A DNA stretch of 63,757 nucleotides, taken from Streptomyces geranii. Its GTDB lineage: Bacteria > Actinomycetota > Actinomycetes > Streptomycetales > Streptomycetaceae. The stretch covers positions 1-63,757 of the forward strand of contig NZ_PJME01000054.1 in assembly GCF_002954775.1 (NCBI RefSeq). Reading direction: 5' to 3'. This document shows positions 44,296-54,245 of the stretch, piece after piece. The notes beneath the pieces are model-generated. The model saw nothing but the letters and a program-made list of their open reading frames with translations. It ran no database searches and was not told the DNA's origin. Numbering within the stretch: the first letter of the stretch is position 1; the number at the start of each line of letters is the position of its first letter. The position numbers and the translations under genes were made by a program.

Positions 44296-44874
44296 GGCGG
44301 CGGCAACTCCTTGGAACGCACGGGCAGCTCCTTGTAAAGCCGCCCTAAGTGTCTGTCAGCGGCCTTAGGTTACCGAGCCGTTCCCACGCCACCGCACCCG
44401 ACCCGCCTCTAGGCGCGGCCGGGGTGCTTCCCCGGAGTGCGGGACCGCTCACGAGAGCCACTTCGACATTCACATTTACGGTGAAGGAATGAAGGGGATC
44501 AGGAATTGATCACCCGCAGTTCACCGCGGATGATGTGCTTGATGATCCACTGCCGTGATCAATTCCGGATTCACCGCACACCGGACTCCGCTCATCGAAC
44601 GGAGTAGCGGAAGTCGCACACTTGGAAGTGGACATAAGTGGAGGTATGGTCGCCCGCCGGGGCCTCCAGGTGTGTGTAACGTCCGGGTTTCACTTCGTTC
44701 GGAGAGCCGCTCCGACCTGCGAATACCCCCCTCGCCTCCGTCCCCGGAGCCCTCTCGAAGCACGTTCCTGTTGCTGTTGTCAAGCCCCGAGATATGCCCT
44801 GACCTGCGAAAACGCCATTCAGAAGCTGCCGTTTCCGTGTTACCCTGGATAGCCACGGAAGGGGTACCTGTCAC
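44296..44874. other. Long divergent regulatory region of carD and the lipoprotein gene
   Basis: 579 bp without a gene, less GC-rich than the surroundings. It holds GGAATTGATCAC (44502-44513) and its exact complement (44555-44566) separated by 41 bp, and a small dyad TTCAC-N7-GTGAA at 44469-44485. TTCACCGC at 44519-44526 recurs at 44570-44577, faintly PHO-box-like. carD expression probably uses one or more promoters in the 44600-44860 part, but I cannot place a -35/-10 pair with confidence. Confidence 0.5.
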
Positions 44875-45357
44875 ATGACGTTCAAGGTTGGCGACACCGT
44901 GGTCTATCCCCATCACGGGGCCGCGCTGATCGAGGCCATCGAAACTCGCCAGATCAAAGGCGTGGACAAGACCTACTTGGTGCTGAAGGTCGCCCAGGGT
45001 GACCTGACTGTACGTGTACCGGCGGACAATGCGGAGTTCGTCGGCGTACGTGACGTGGTCGGTCAGGACGGGCTGGACCGGGTCTTCGAGGTGCTGCGCG
45101 CTCCGTATGCCGAGGAGCCCACGAACTGGTCACGTCGTTACAAGGCAAATCTGGAGAAGCTCGCCTCCGGTGATGTCATCAAGGTCGCGGAAGTCGTACG
45201 TGACCTGTGGCGTCGTGAGCGGGAGCGCGGACTGTCCGCCGGTGAGAAGCGCATGCTCGCCAAGGCTCGCCAGATCCTGGTGAGCGAGCTCGCGCTCGCG
45301 GAGAACACGAACGAGGACAAGGCCGAGGCACTGCTCGACGAGGTGCTCGCGTCCTGA
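44875..45357 (+). CDS. carD: CarD/CdnL RNA polymerase-binding transcription factor
   Basis: 160-aa global regulator that stabilises open promoter complexes. The N-terminal RNA-polymerase interaction domain (about 1-60) starts FKVGDTVVYPHHGAALIEAI. The C-terminal helical DNA-binding domain includes the conserved Trp (PTNWSRRYKANLEKLASGD) and VAEVVRDLWRRERERGLSAG. It matches actinobacterial CarD in length. It is followed by ispD after a 333-bp repeat-rich gap. Confidence 0.95.
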   Translation: MTFKVGDTVVYPHHGAALIEAIETRQIKGVDKTYLVLKVAQGDLTVRVPADNAEFVGVRDVVGQDGLDRVFEVLRAPYAEEPTNWSRRYKANLEKLASGDVIKVAEVVRDLWRRERERGLSAGEKRMLAKARQILVSELALAENTNEDKAEALLDEVLAS

Positions 45358-45690
45358 CCCTGGCTCGGCGTCGGCCCTGAAAAGCCCCGTTTCCGAGTTC
45401 AGGCAACACAGTGAAAATGCCGCGGTGCCCGATGACGTATCCAATGTCGCCGGGCGCTGCGGCATGTTCATGCCCGGACAAGAATTCCCGGCACCGTAGT
45501 GCCGGTAGTAAGTACCGGCAGTACCGAAGCGCACCGTAGTAACTACCGAAGCACCGTAGTACTGATATTGGCGTGCCGGGCCCGGAGACCGCTCGACCGG
45601 ATGTCACGGAAGGGTCCGATCGAGGCTCGCGCCCGGCACTCCTCCAGGCCATACCCACGAGTGCTCGGCACACAAACCTGACAGGAACCG
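45358..45690. other. carD-ispD intergenic region with repeats
   Basis: A possible terminator stem ATGCCGCGGTGCCCG / CGGGCGCTGCGGCAT lies at 45417-45465 with a 19-base loop. Then GCACCGTAGT recurs at 45491, 45531 and 45551, with dyad GCCGGTA-N5-TACCGGC at 45501-45519. The ispD promoter likely lies in 45570-45690; no clear -35/-10 is seen. Confidence 0.55.
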
Positions 45691-46443
45691 ATGTCTGACG
45701 AATCGCGCCCCACACCGCCCGGGGCACGTACGGCCGCCGTCATTCCGGCCGCCGGCCGGGGCGTACGCCTCGGCCCGGGCGCCCCCAAGGCGCTTCGCGC
45801 GCTGAACGGCACGCCCATGCTCATCCACGCGGTACGCGCGATGGCCGCGTCCCGTGCCGTGTCCCTGGTCGTCGTCGTGGCCCCGCCGGACGGCGCCGCC
45901 GAGGTGAAGACCCTCCTCGACGCCCACGCGCTGCCCGAGCGCACCGACTTCCTCGTCGTCCCCGGCGGCGAGACCCGCCAGGAGTCGGTGAAGCTCGGCC
46001 TCGACGCGCTGCCGCCCGGCATCGACATAGTCCTCGTCCACGACGCCGCCCGCCCGCTCGTCCCGGTGGACACCGTGGACGCGGTCATCGAGGCGGTACG
46101 GGAGGGCGCCCAGGCCGTCGTCCCCGCGCTGCCCCTCGCGGACACCGTCAAGGAGGTCGAGCCGGCGGCGACGCCCGGTGAACCGGAGCCGGTGCTGGCG
46201 ACGCCGGAGCGGGCGCGGCTGCGGGCGGTCCAGACCCCGCAGGGTTTCGCCGTCGACACCCTGGTCCGGGCCCACGAGACGGTGACCGAGAACGTCACCG
46301 ACGACGCGAGCATGGTCGAGCAGCTGGGCCTGCGGGTGGTGGTCGTGCCCGGGCACGAGGAGGCGTTCAAGGTGACGAGGCCGCTGGATCTGGTGCTGGC
46401 GGAAGCGGTACTGGCCCGGAGGAGGCTGAACGATGGTTTCTGA
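45691..46443 (+). CDS. ispD: 2-C-methyl-D-erythritol 4-phosphate cytidylyltransferase
   Basis: 250-aa IspD of the MEP isoprenoid pathway, transferring CMP from CTP to MEP. Motifs are VIPAAGRGVRLG at about 14-25 with the catalytic Arg/Lys region PKALRALNG, VLVHDAARPLV and TDDASMVEQLG. The N-terminus is typical and the overlap with ispF (11 bp) shows co-translation. Downstream are cysS and rlmB, the usual actinobacterial order. Confidence 0.95.
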   Translation: MSDESRPTPPGARTAAVIPAAGRGVRLGPGAPKALRALNGTPMLIHAVRAMAASRAVSLVVVVAPPDGAAEVKTLLDAHALPERTDFLVVPGGETRQESVKLGLDALPPGIDIVLVHDAARPLVPVDTVDAVIEAVREGAQAVVPALPLADTVKEVEPAATPGEPEPVLATPERARLRAVQTPQGFAVDTLVRAHETVTENVTDDASMVEQLGLRVVVVPGHEEAFKVTRPLDLVLAEAVLARRRLNDGF

Positions 46444-46945
46444 GCACGTTTCCGGGGGACCGGTACCGCTGCTGCCCCAGGTCGGCATCGGTACCGACAT
46501 TCACGCTTTCGAGGAGGGCCGGGAGCTGTGGTGCGCCGGCCTGAGGTGGGAGGGCGAGGGGCCGGGACTCGCCGGCCACTCCGACGCGGACGTCGTCGCC
46601 CACGCGGCGTGCAACGCGCTGTTCTCGGCGGCGGGGCTGGGCGACCTGGGCCAGCACTTCGGCACCGGGCGCCCGGAGTGGTCCGGGGCGTCCGGGGTGA
46701 CGCTGCTGACGGAGGCGGCGCGGATCGTGCGGGCGGCCGGGTTCACGATCGGCAATGTCGCGGTGCAGGTGGTGGGGTCGCGGCCGAAGATCGGGAAACG
46801 GCGGGAAGAGGCGCAGAAGGTGCTGTCGGAGGCGGTCGGCGCACCGGTGTCGGTCTCCGGCGCGACGACGGACGGGCTGGGCTTCCCGGGGAGAGACGAG
46901 GGCCTGATGGCGGTGGCAACGGCCCTGGTGGCCCGCCTGGGCTGA
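46433..46945 (+). CDS. ispF: 2-C-methyl-D-erythritol 2,4-cyclodiphosphate synthase
   Basis: 170-aa IspF, trimeric metal enzyme of the MEP pathway. The N-terminal TDIHAFEEG gives the metal ligands Asp and His, followed by GHSDADVVAHAACNALFSA and DLGQHFGTGRPEWSGASGV. The C-terminus has the substrate pocket VSGATTDGLGFPGRDEGL. It overlaps ispD by 11 bp. After its stop comes a dispersed repeat before cysS. Confidence 0.95.
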   Translation: MVSEHVSGGPVPLLPQVGIGTDIHAFEEGRELWCAGLRWEGEGPGLAGHSDADVVAHAACNALFSAAGLGDLGQHFGTGRPEWSGASGVTLLTEAARIVRAAGFTIGNVAVQVVGSRPKIGKRREEAQKVLSEAVGAPVSVSGATTDGLGFPGRDEGLMAVATALVARLG

Positions 46946-46954
46946 ACCCGAGAG

Positions 46955-46995
46955 TTCCTCGCCCCCGCCGCCCCTACCCGTCCCATCCCTGGGGG
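46955..46995 (+). repeat. Dispersed repeat family 1, internal copy
   Basis: Starts CTCGCCCCCGCCGCCCCTA and continues CCCGTCCCATCCCTGGGGG; the same core is at both contig ends. A typical companion segment (GCTCGTCCTCAAACGCCGGA) follows at 47028-47047. Intergenic, between ispF and cysS. Confidence 0.8.
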
Positions 46996-47142
46996 CTGCC
47001 GCTCCCGGACCCCCGCAATCGCGCTGAACACGCTCGTCCTCAAACGCCGGACGGGCTGAAATGCCGGGGCGAATGTCACGAATATGTGGCCCTTGTTCAC
47101 AAGGGTCGCCAGGCACTCGGTGTGGGCCACTACGCTTGTCCC

Positions 47143-48546
47143 GTGACCATTCGCCTGTACGACACCAGCGCCCGGCAGATCCGTGACTTCGCCCCGCTCA
47201 CGCCGGGCTGTGTCTCGATCTACCTCTGTGGCGCCACCGTGCAGGCCGCCCCGCACATCGGGCACATCCGGTCCGGGCTGAACTTCGACATCCTGCGCCG
47301 CTGGTTCACCTACCGCGGGTACGACGTCACCTTCGTCCGCAACGTCACCGACATCGACGACAAGATCATCAGGAAGGCCGCCGAACAGGGGCGCCCCTGG
47401 TGGTCCATCGGCTTCGAGAACGAGCGGGCCTTCAACGACGGCTACAGCGCCCTCGGCTGCCTCCCCCCGACCTACGAACCGCGTGCCACCGGGCACGTCA
47501 CCGAGATGGTCGAGATGATGCGCGGGCTCATCGAGCGCGGTCACGCGTACGAGGCCGACGGCAACGTCTACTTCGACGTCCGCTCCTTCCCCGGCTACCT
47601 CCAGCTGTCCAACCAGGAACTCGACAACCTGCTCCAGCCCTCCGGCGACGGCGAGACCGGCAAGCGGGACTCCCGTGACTTCGCCATGTGGAAGGCCGTA
47701 AAGCCGGGCGAGCCCAGCTGGGAGACGCCCTGGGGGCGGGGACGGCCCGGGTGGCATCTCGAGTGCTCCGCCATGGCCCACAAGTACCTCGGGACCGCGT
47801 TCGACATCCACGGCGGCGGGCTCGACCTGATCTTCCCCCACCACGAGAACGAGATCGCCCAGGCCAAGGCCTTCGGCGACGACTTCGCCTCGTACTGGGT
47901 GCACAACGCCTGGGTCACCATGAGCGGCGAGAAGATGTCGAAGTCCCTCGGCAACTCCGTCCTCGTCAGCGAGATGGTCAAGGCCTGGCGGCCCATCGTC
48001 CTGCGCTACTACCTCGGCACCCCGCACTACCGCTCGATGATCGAGTACAGCGAGGAGGCCCTGCGCGAGGCCGAGTCGGCGTTCGCCCGGATCGAGGGCT
48101 TCGTGCAGCGCGTCGTCGAGAAGGCCGGCGGTGTCGTCGACCCCGCCGCCGAGGTGCCGCCCGCCTTCGCCGAGGCCATGGACGACGACCTGGGCGTCCC
48201 GCAGGCCCTCGCCGTCGTGCACACCACCGTCCGGCAGGGCAACAGCGCCCTCGCCGCCGACGACAAGGAAGCCGCCGTGGCCCGCCTCGCCGAGGTGCGC
48301 GCCATGCTCGGCGTCCTCGGCCTCGACCCCCTCGACCCGCACTGGGCCGGGGGCGACAGCGACCGGGGCGAGGATCTGCACGGCGTCGTCGACAGCCTCG
48401 TACGCCTCGTCCTCGACCAGCGCGAGGCGGCCCGCGGGCGCAAGGACTGGGGCACCGCCGACGCCATCCGCGACCAGCTCAACCAGTCGGGGCTCGTCAT
48501 CGAGGACGGTCCGCAGGGGCCGCGCTGGACGCTCGGCCCGCGCTGA
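47143..48546 (+). CDS. cysS: Cysteinyl-tRNA synthetase
   Basis: 467-aa class I synthetase. HIGH motif: PHIGHIRSGL at about 37-46; KMSKS: GEKMSKSLGN at about 266-275. The zinc-binding Cys/His residues (LCGATVQ near 28, ECSAMAHKY near 207, HHENEIAQ) are present. GTG 47143 lacks a Shine-Dalgarno sequence; TACGCT at 47131-47136 is a plausible -10 for a leaderless message. The length agrees with the bacterial enzyme. Confidence 0.95.
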   Translation: MTIRLYDTSARQIRDFAPLTPGCVSIYLCGATVQAAPHIGHIRSGLNFDILRRWFTYRGYDVTFVRNVTDIDDKIIRKAAEQGRPWWSIGFENERAFNDGYSALGCLPPTYEPRATGHVTEMVEMMRGLIERGHAYEADGNVYFDVRSFPGYLQLSNQELDNLLQPSGDGETGKRDSRDFAMWKAVKPGEPSWETPWGRGRPGWHLECSAMAHKYLGTAFDIHGGGLDLIFPHHENEIAQAKAFGDDFASYWVHNAWVTMSGEKMSKSLGNSVLVSEMVKAWRPIVLRYYLGTPHYRSMIEYSEEALREAESAFARIEGFVQRVVEKAGGVVDPAAEVPPAFAEAMDDDLGVPQALAVVHTTVRQGNSALAADDKEAAVARLAEVRAMLGVLGLDPLDPHWAGGDSDRGEDLHGVVDSLVRLVLDQREAARGRKDWGTADAIRDQLNQSGLVIEDGPQGPRWTLGPR

Positions 48547-48664
48547 GCATTTCCCCGCAAAGTCCCCGCAAATACGTACATCTCCTTGATCGATTGTGCC
48601 GCTCGGGTCTCCGGGCGGCACACTCATAGACGTACACACACGCTTTCAAACAGACAGGTAGGTC

Positions 48665-49609
48665 ATGGCCGCCTCCAACAACCGCCGCATGTCCGGCAAG
48701 AAGGGCGCGCAGGTCGGCAGCGGCGGCCAGCGGCGCAAGGGGCTCGAAGGCAAGGGCCCGACGCCGCCCGCCGAGGCGCGCAAGGGGCACAAGAAGAACC
48801 GTATTGCCGGGGCCAAGGCCAGGCAGGTCCAGCGGCGGCCCGCACCCAAGGGGCGCGGCGCCAAGGCCTCCTCCGAACTCGTCGTCGGGCGCAACTCGGT
48901 CGTCGAGGCGCTCCGCGAGGGCGTGCCCGCCTCGATGCTGTACGTCCAGCAGTTCATCGACAACGACGAGCGGGTGCGCGAGGCGCTTCAGCTGGCCGGT
49001 GAGCGCGGCGGCATTCATCTGATGGAGGCTCCGCGTCCTGAGCTGGACCGGATGACCAACGGGCTCAACCACCAGGGGCTCGTCCTTCAGGTCCCGCCGT
49101 ACGAGTACGCGCACCCGGAGGACCTCGCCAACGCCGCCTACGACAGCGGCGTCGACCCCCTCATCGTCGTCCTCGACGGGGTCACCGACCCGCGCAACCT
49201 CGGCGCCGTCGTCCGCTCCGTCTCCGCCTTCGGCGGCCACGGCGTCGTCGTGCCCGAGCGCCGCGCCGCCGGCATGACCGCCGGCGCCTGGAAGACCTCC
49301 GCCGGCGCCGCCGCCCGTACGCCCGTCGCCCGCGCCACCAATCTGACGCGCACCCTGGAGGCGTACCAGAAGGCCGGGATCGTCGTCGTCGGCCTCGCCG
49401 CCGACGGGGACGCCGAGATCAGCGATCTGCCCGCGCTCGGCGGGCCCGTCGTGATCGTCGTCGGGAGCGAGGGCAAGGGACTGTCCCGGCTGGTCGGCGA
49501 GACCTGCGACCACCTCGTCCGGATCCCGATGCCCGGCGGCACCGAGTCCCTCAACGCCGGTGTCGCGGCCGGGATCGTGCTCTACGAGGCGTTCCGCCAG
49601 CGCTCCTGA
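48665..49609 (+). CDS. rlmB: 23S rRNA (guanosine-2251-2'-O)-methyltransferase RlmB
   Basis: 314-aa SpoU/TrmH-family RNA methyltransferase. The N-terminal ~70 residues are a Lys/Arg/Gly-rich basic extension typical of actinobacterial homologues (SGKKGAQVGSGGQRRKGLEG). A substrate-binding domain (SSELVVGRNSVVEALREGVP) and a SPOUT methylase domain (TDPRNLGAVVRSVSAFG, IVVGSEGKGLSRLVGETCD, IPMPGGTESLNAGVAAGIVL) follow. It sits after cysS, the conserved order. Confidence 0.95.
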   Translation: MAASNNRRMSGKKGAQVGSGGQRRKGLEGKGPTPPAEARKGHKKNRIAGAKARQVQRRPAPKGRGAKASSELVVGRNSVVEALREGVPASMLYVQQFIDNDERVREALQLAGERGGIHLMEAPRPELDRMTNGLNHQGLVLQVPPYEYAHPEDLANAAYDSGVDPLIVVLDGVTDPRNLGAVVRSVSAFGGHGVVVPERRAAGMTAGAWKTSAGAAARTPVARATNLTRTLEAYQKAGIVVVGLAADGDAEISDLPALGGPVVIVVGSEGKGLSRLVGETCDHLVRIPMPGGTESLNAGVAAGIVLYEAFRQRS

Positions 49610-49726
49610 ACGCATGTGCGTGGCGTCACCCGTACGGGCGGATCCGGGCGGGTGACGCGACCTTGACGCGGTCCGGACACATCCACCAAGTCAAAGCAGT
49701 GTCCTAACCACACGTCACTCGGTTAG

Positions 49727-51463
49727 ATGAGTGTGGACACCAGAACACCCCGCACACCCACGGGGGACCGCTCGTCGGGATACGACGACGTTCCCGCGCT
49801 GAGCATGGTGAAGGTGCCGAGCGATCCGGCGCAGGTCATCGTCAACCATGCGAGTTTCCGCGTGCAGTTGGGGGCCTCGACGCGGCGGGCCGCACCGTCG
49901 TCCCGCGTCGCCCGGCACCTCAGCGCCTCCGAGGACACGGCTCGCATCCCCGCCGCCGGCGCCGGCGGCGCCACACCCGGCCGCCGCCGCGCGGTCGTCT
50001 GGAGCGGGAAGTCCGCCCCCGACGACACCGGCGCCCACCGGCTGCTCCAGGCCGTACGGGGCTCCAGCGTGCGCCACGGCGAACAGCCGCCGACCGCCGA
50101 CGCCGGAGCGACGCAGGTCATCCCGCGCATCGGCGAAGAGGAACTCGACTACGCCGGCAGCACCCTCGACGAGACCGTCGAGACCCCCGTCGTCGGCAGC
50201 CAGCGCACCCACAGCCCCGACTCCGGCCGCCTGCTCCCCGACATGCGCACCGTCGGCAGCGCCTACGACGAGCCCGGATACGGCCAACCCGGCCACGGGC
50301 ACGGCGAGTTCGCCGACGACCGCTACGACCGCTACGACGAGTACGACGACTACGAGCGGGACGCCGACGGGCGGCGCACCGGCGCCAAGCGCCACGGCAA
50401 CGACCCCGTCCGGCACGCCTATTACCCCGGCCGCCGGATGAACCTCGGCGTCGTCCTGCTCCCGCTGCGCATCTTCCTCGGCTTCATCTCCATCTACGCC
50501 GGCATGGGCAAGCTCTGCGACCCCGTCTACTTCGACGGCGGCAAACGCGGCTCCATGATGAAGTGGCTCAACACCCTGCACCCCTGGGAAGTCGCCGAGC
50601 CACTACGCCAGTTCGCGCTCCAGCACCCCGTCGGCTCCGGCCTCGTCATCGCCTTCCTCCAGGTCATCGTGGGAGTCCTCACGGTCCTGGGCCTGTGGCA
50701 GCGCGTCGCCGCGATCGGCGGCGCCCTGCTCTCCGCCGCCCTGCTCGTCACGGTCAGCTGGAAGAGCGTCCCCGTCTACGACGCGCCCGACATCATCTAC
50801 CTGGCCGCCTGGTCGCCGCTGATCATCGCGGGCGCCCCCGTCTACTCCATCGACGGCCGCCTCGCGGGCAGCGCCTGGCGGCGCCTCGGACCCCGTACGG
50901 ACATCTGGGAGCTGCGCAGTTACGTCCTGCGGCGCGGCGCCCTCGTCACCGCCGTCGTCATCGGGCTCACGCTGCTCGTCGGCTCGCTCCTCGGCGGCGC
51001 CGTCCGCGACGCCGACCGCGTGGTCGTCCCCGGCCCCGGCGAGGCCCCGCGCAACGAACTGCCCGGCTCCCCGCTCCCGGAGCGGTCCGGCGAACGGCAG
51101 GCCTCCAAGAGCCCCTCGGCGGCCACCAAGTCGCCGACCCAGGACGCCACTTCGGCGGCTCCCACGACCGGCGAGGCCGCGACCACCCCCGAGGAGGCCC
51201 GCGAGAGCGGCAGCGTCACCGGCGGCAGCCCCAGCCAGACCCAGGGCAGCGGCGGCGGCCAGGCCCCGCCGCAGCAGACCACCCCGGCCCAGCAGGCGCC
51301 AAGCACCAGCGCCGGACCGTCCTCGTCGGGCGGCTCCACGGGCACCCCGGGCGGCTCCGACGGCGGCTCCACGGGCGGCAGCGGCACCGGCGGAAGCGGT
51401 GACGGCGGCAACGGCGGCTCCTCCACCGGCCAGCCGGGGCTGGTGGGCGGACTGCTCGGCTAG
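49727..51463 (+). CDS. DoxX-family membrane protein with disordered flanks
   Basis: 578-aa protein. Residues about 1-235 are hydrophilic and repetitive (Asp/Arg/Tyr-rich, DDRYDRYDEYDDYERD). A DoxX-type four-TM domain spans about 240-360 (LGVVLLPLRIFLGFISIYAG, GLVIAFLQVIVGVLTVLGLW), with a further TM at about 405-425. The C-terminal ~140 residues are Gly/Ser/Thr/Pro low-complexity. DoxX proteins are linked to thiol/redox homeostasis in mycobacteria; the role here is unknown. ATG 49727 has no Shine-Dalgarno sequence. It is ended by a perfect 19-bp hairpin. Confidence 0.88.
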   Translation: MSVDTRTPRTPTGDRSSGYDDVPALSMVKVPSDPAQVIVNHASFRVQLGASTRRAAPSSRVARHLSASEDTARIPAAGAGGATPGRRRAVVWSGKSAPDDTGAHRLLQAVRGSSVRHGEQPPTADAGATQVIPRIGEEELDYAGSTLDETVETPVVGSQRTHSPDSGRLLPDMRTVGSAYDEPGYGQPGHGHGEFADDRYDRYDEYDDYERDADGRRTGAKRHGNDPVRHAYYPGRRMNLGVVLLPLRIFLGFISIYAGMGKLCDPVYFDGGKRGSMMKWLNTLHPWEVAEPLRQFALQHPVGSGLVIAFLQVIVGVLTVLGLWQRVAAIGGALLSAALLVTVSWKSVPVYDAPDIIYLAAWSPLIIAGAPVYSIDGRLAGSAWRRLGPRTDIWELRSYVLRRGALVTAVVIGLTLLVGSLLGGAVRDADRVVVPGPGEAPRNELPGSPLPERSGERQASKSPSAATKSPTQDATSAAPTTGEAATTPEEARESGSVTGGSPSQTQGSGGGQAPPQQTTPAQQAPSTSAGPSSSGGSTGTPGGSDGGSTGGSGTGGSGDGGNGGSSTGQPGLVGGLLG

Positions 51464-51483
51464 CCAAGGCAGTTGTACGCCGA

Positions 51484-51532
51484 TACGCCGATGGGGTCCC
51501 GCGCTTTCACAGTGCGGGACCCCATCGGCGTA
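51484..51532. terminator. Hairpin between doxX-like and nucleotidyltransferase genes
   Basis: Perfect 19-bp stem (51484-51502 with 51514-51532) around an 11-base loop, between convergent genes; 5' arm TACGCCGATGGGGTCCCGC. Confidence 0.85.
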
Positions 51533-51561
51533 CGTACAAAAGGGAGTTGGCGAGCCGTCCG

Positions 51562-52293
51562 CTAACGGCCCAGTGTCGCCAGTTCCTTCGCGGCCTCTGT
51601 GAGGTCCTTCGCGGTGTCGATGGCACGCCAGTAGGCGCCGTGCGGGATCGGGAAGCCGGCCAGGCGGTTCTCGCGGGCCAGACGGGGGAACGTGGTGCGT
51701 TCGTGGTCGCCGCGCTCCGGGAGCAGGGCGGCGAACTCGGACGAGAAGACGTACACGCCCGCGTTGATCTCGAAGGTCGACGGAGGGGACTCTATGAAGT
51801 CCGTGATGTGACCGAAGCCGTCCGTCTGCACGGCGCCCCACGGCAGCCGCGGGCGGGCCAGCGCGAGGGTCGCGACGGCGTCGCGCTCGGCATGGAAGTC
51901 GGCCATGTCGCGCAGCGAGAAGCGGGTCCAGATGTCGCCGTTGGTGGCGTACCACGGCCGGTCCGGGGCGGGGAGGTGCGCGGCGGCGTACTTGAGGCCG
52001 CCGCCACGGCCGAGGGGTTCGGTCTCGACGACCGTGGTGACCCTCAGCGGCAGATCGGCGCTCTCCAGCCACTTCTGCAGGACCTCGGCGAGATGACCGC
52101 AGCTGACGACGACGTCCGTCACGCCCTCCTCGGCCAGCCAGACGAGCTGGTGGCCGATGATCGGCGTCCCCGTGCCGGGGATCTCGACCATCGGCTTCGG
52201 GCGGTCGTCGGTGTACGGGCGGAGCCTGGAGCCCTGGCCTCCGGCCAGGACCACGGCTTGCGTGGGGGGTGTCGTGGCGTGTGGAGCGGTCAT
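51562..52293 (-). CDS. Sugar-phosphate nucleotidyltransferase
   Basis: 243-aa NTP-transferase of the glucose/mannose-1-phosphate nucleotidyltransferase family. The nucleotide-binding signature is AVVLAGGQGSRLRPYTDDRP at about 14-33, followed by KPMVEIPGTGTPI. TNGDIW supplies the metal-binding Asp. C-terminal VYVFSSEFAALLPE and GFPIPHGAYWRAIDTAKDL complete the fold. ATG 52293 is preferred over an upstream in-frame start running through the dispersed repeat. The sugar is not predictable. Confidence 0.9.
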   Translation of the reverse strand: MTAPHATTPPTQAVVLAGGQGSRLRPYTDDRPKPMVEIPGTGTPIIGHQLVWLAEEGVTDVVVSCGHLAEVLQKWLESADLPLRVTTVVETEPLGRGGGLKYAAAHLPAPDRPWYATNGDIWTRFSLRDMADFHAERDAVATLALARPRLPWGAVQTDGFGHITDFIESPPSTFEINAGVYVFSSEFAALLPERGDHERTTFPRLARENRLAGFPIPHGAYWRAIDTAKDLTEAAKELATLGR

Positions 52294-52360
52294 GCTCCGC
52301 ACTCTACGGGGCGCTCCGCAGGGCGCTCCGCGGGGGCTGCGGGCCCGGTGGGGGCTGGGC

Positions 52361-52380
52361 GCGCAGTTCCCCGCGCCCCT
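52361..52380 (+). repeat. Dispersed repeat family 2, copy 2
   Basis: GCGCAGTTCCCCGCGCCCCT, same as at 12819-12838 and 61783-61802, followed by a hairpin-forming GGAAGGC/GCCTTCC pair. Intergenic between the nucleotidyltransferase and a convergent-side small gene. Confidence 0.8.
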
Positions 52381-52426
52381 GGAAGGCAGCCCCTGCGGGG
52401 CGCCTTCCAGGGGCGTGTGACCGTTG

Positions 52427-52876
52427 CTAGCTGTGGGCCGCTGCCACCCCTGTCGCGAAGGAGGTGTCGCAGACCGGGCGGGAGTACGACTGGGCTCGGG
52501 AGGGGCCGTACACGCGGACTGCGGCACGGCCGAGGGCGCGGGCGATGGACGTGCAGTGCTTCGCGAGGGACGGCTGGCCGTTCACCGCCTGCTGGAGGTG
52601 GGTGAGGGCGGTGCCGGGGTCCTTGTCCTGGAGTTCCAGGAGCAGCTGGTCCCGCAGGACGTCCTGCGGGGCTCGGGCAGCGGCGGCTCGGGCGGCCAGG
52701 TCCTCGGAGGAGGCCGTGAGCACCGAGTCCGAGGGGCTCCCCGACCAGTTGACCCGGGTGACCGCGAGGGTCCCGGACAGCACCAGGACGACGGGCAGGA
52801 CAAGGGCGAGGCTACGGCCGATCCGGCGGGCTGGGCCACGGCCACGTCGCGTCAGTTGGTTAGTGGAGTGCTTCAC
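52427..52876 (-). CDS. Membrane-anchored/secreted hypothetical protein, 149 aa
   Basis: A basic N-terminus (MKHSTNQLTRRGRGPARR) then one hydrophobic segment (about 22-39, LALVLPVVLVLSGTLAV) act as signal or anchor; the rest is extracellular and helical (LTASSEDLAARAAAARAPQD). Two Cys (KHCTSI, RPVCDTS) may pair. No family is recognised. It is conserved in position between msiK and the nucleotidyltransferase in Streptomyces as I recall. Confidence 0.75.
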   Translation of the reverse strand: MKHSTNQLTRRGRGPARRIGRSLALVLPVVLVLSGTLAVTRVNWSGSPSDSVLTASSEDLAARAAAARAPQDVLRDQLLLELQDKDPGTALTHLQQAVNGQPSLAKHCTSIARALGRAAVRVYGPSRAQSYSRPVCDTSFATGVAAAHS

Positions 52877-53026
52877 GCGAGTGAGGGTAGCGCTCGGTGC
52901 TGATTTGGCGACATTTAGTCACCAATTTGGGGGATGAATTGGTGCCGTTCACCGGGTAGGGCGTTGACGTACATGATTCGAAATGACCGGAGTGCCGGGG
53001 TTTCGGGCCACCGGTGCGCGGACGCG

Positions 53027-53060
53027 CGAAGGGCCCCACGGCAAGCCGCGGGGCCCTTCG
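53027..53060. terminator. msiK terminator hairpin
   Basis: CGAAGGGCCCC / GGGGCCCTTCG perfect 11-bp stem around a 12-base loop, about 50 bp beyond the msiK stop. Confidence 0.75.
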
Positions 53061-53108
53061 TCACTTCAAACCGGTGAAACTGTTGAAACCGGTGTGTCAG
53101 TCGACGTG

Positions 53109-54245
<1,137 letters not shown>

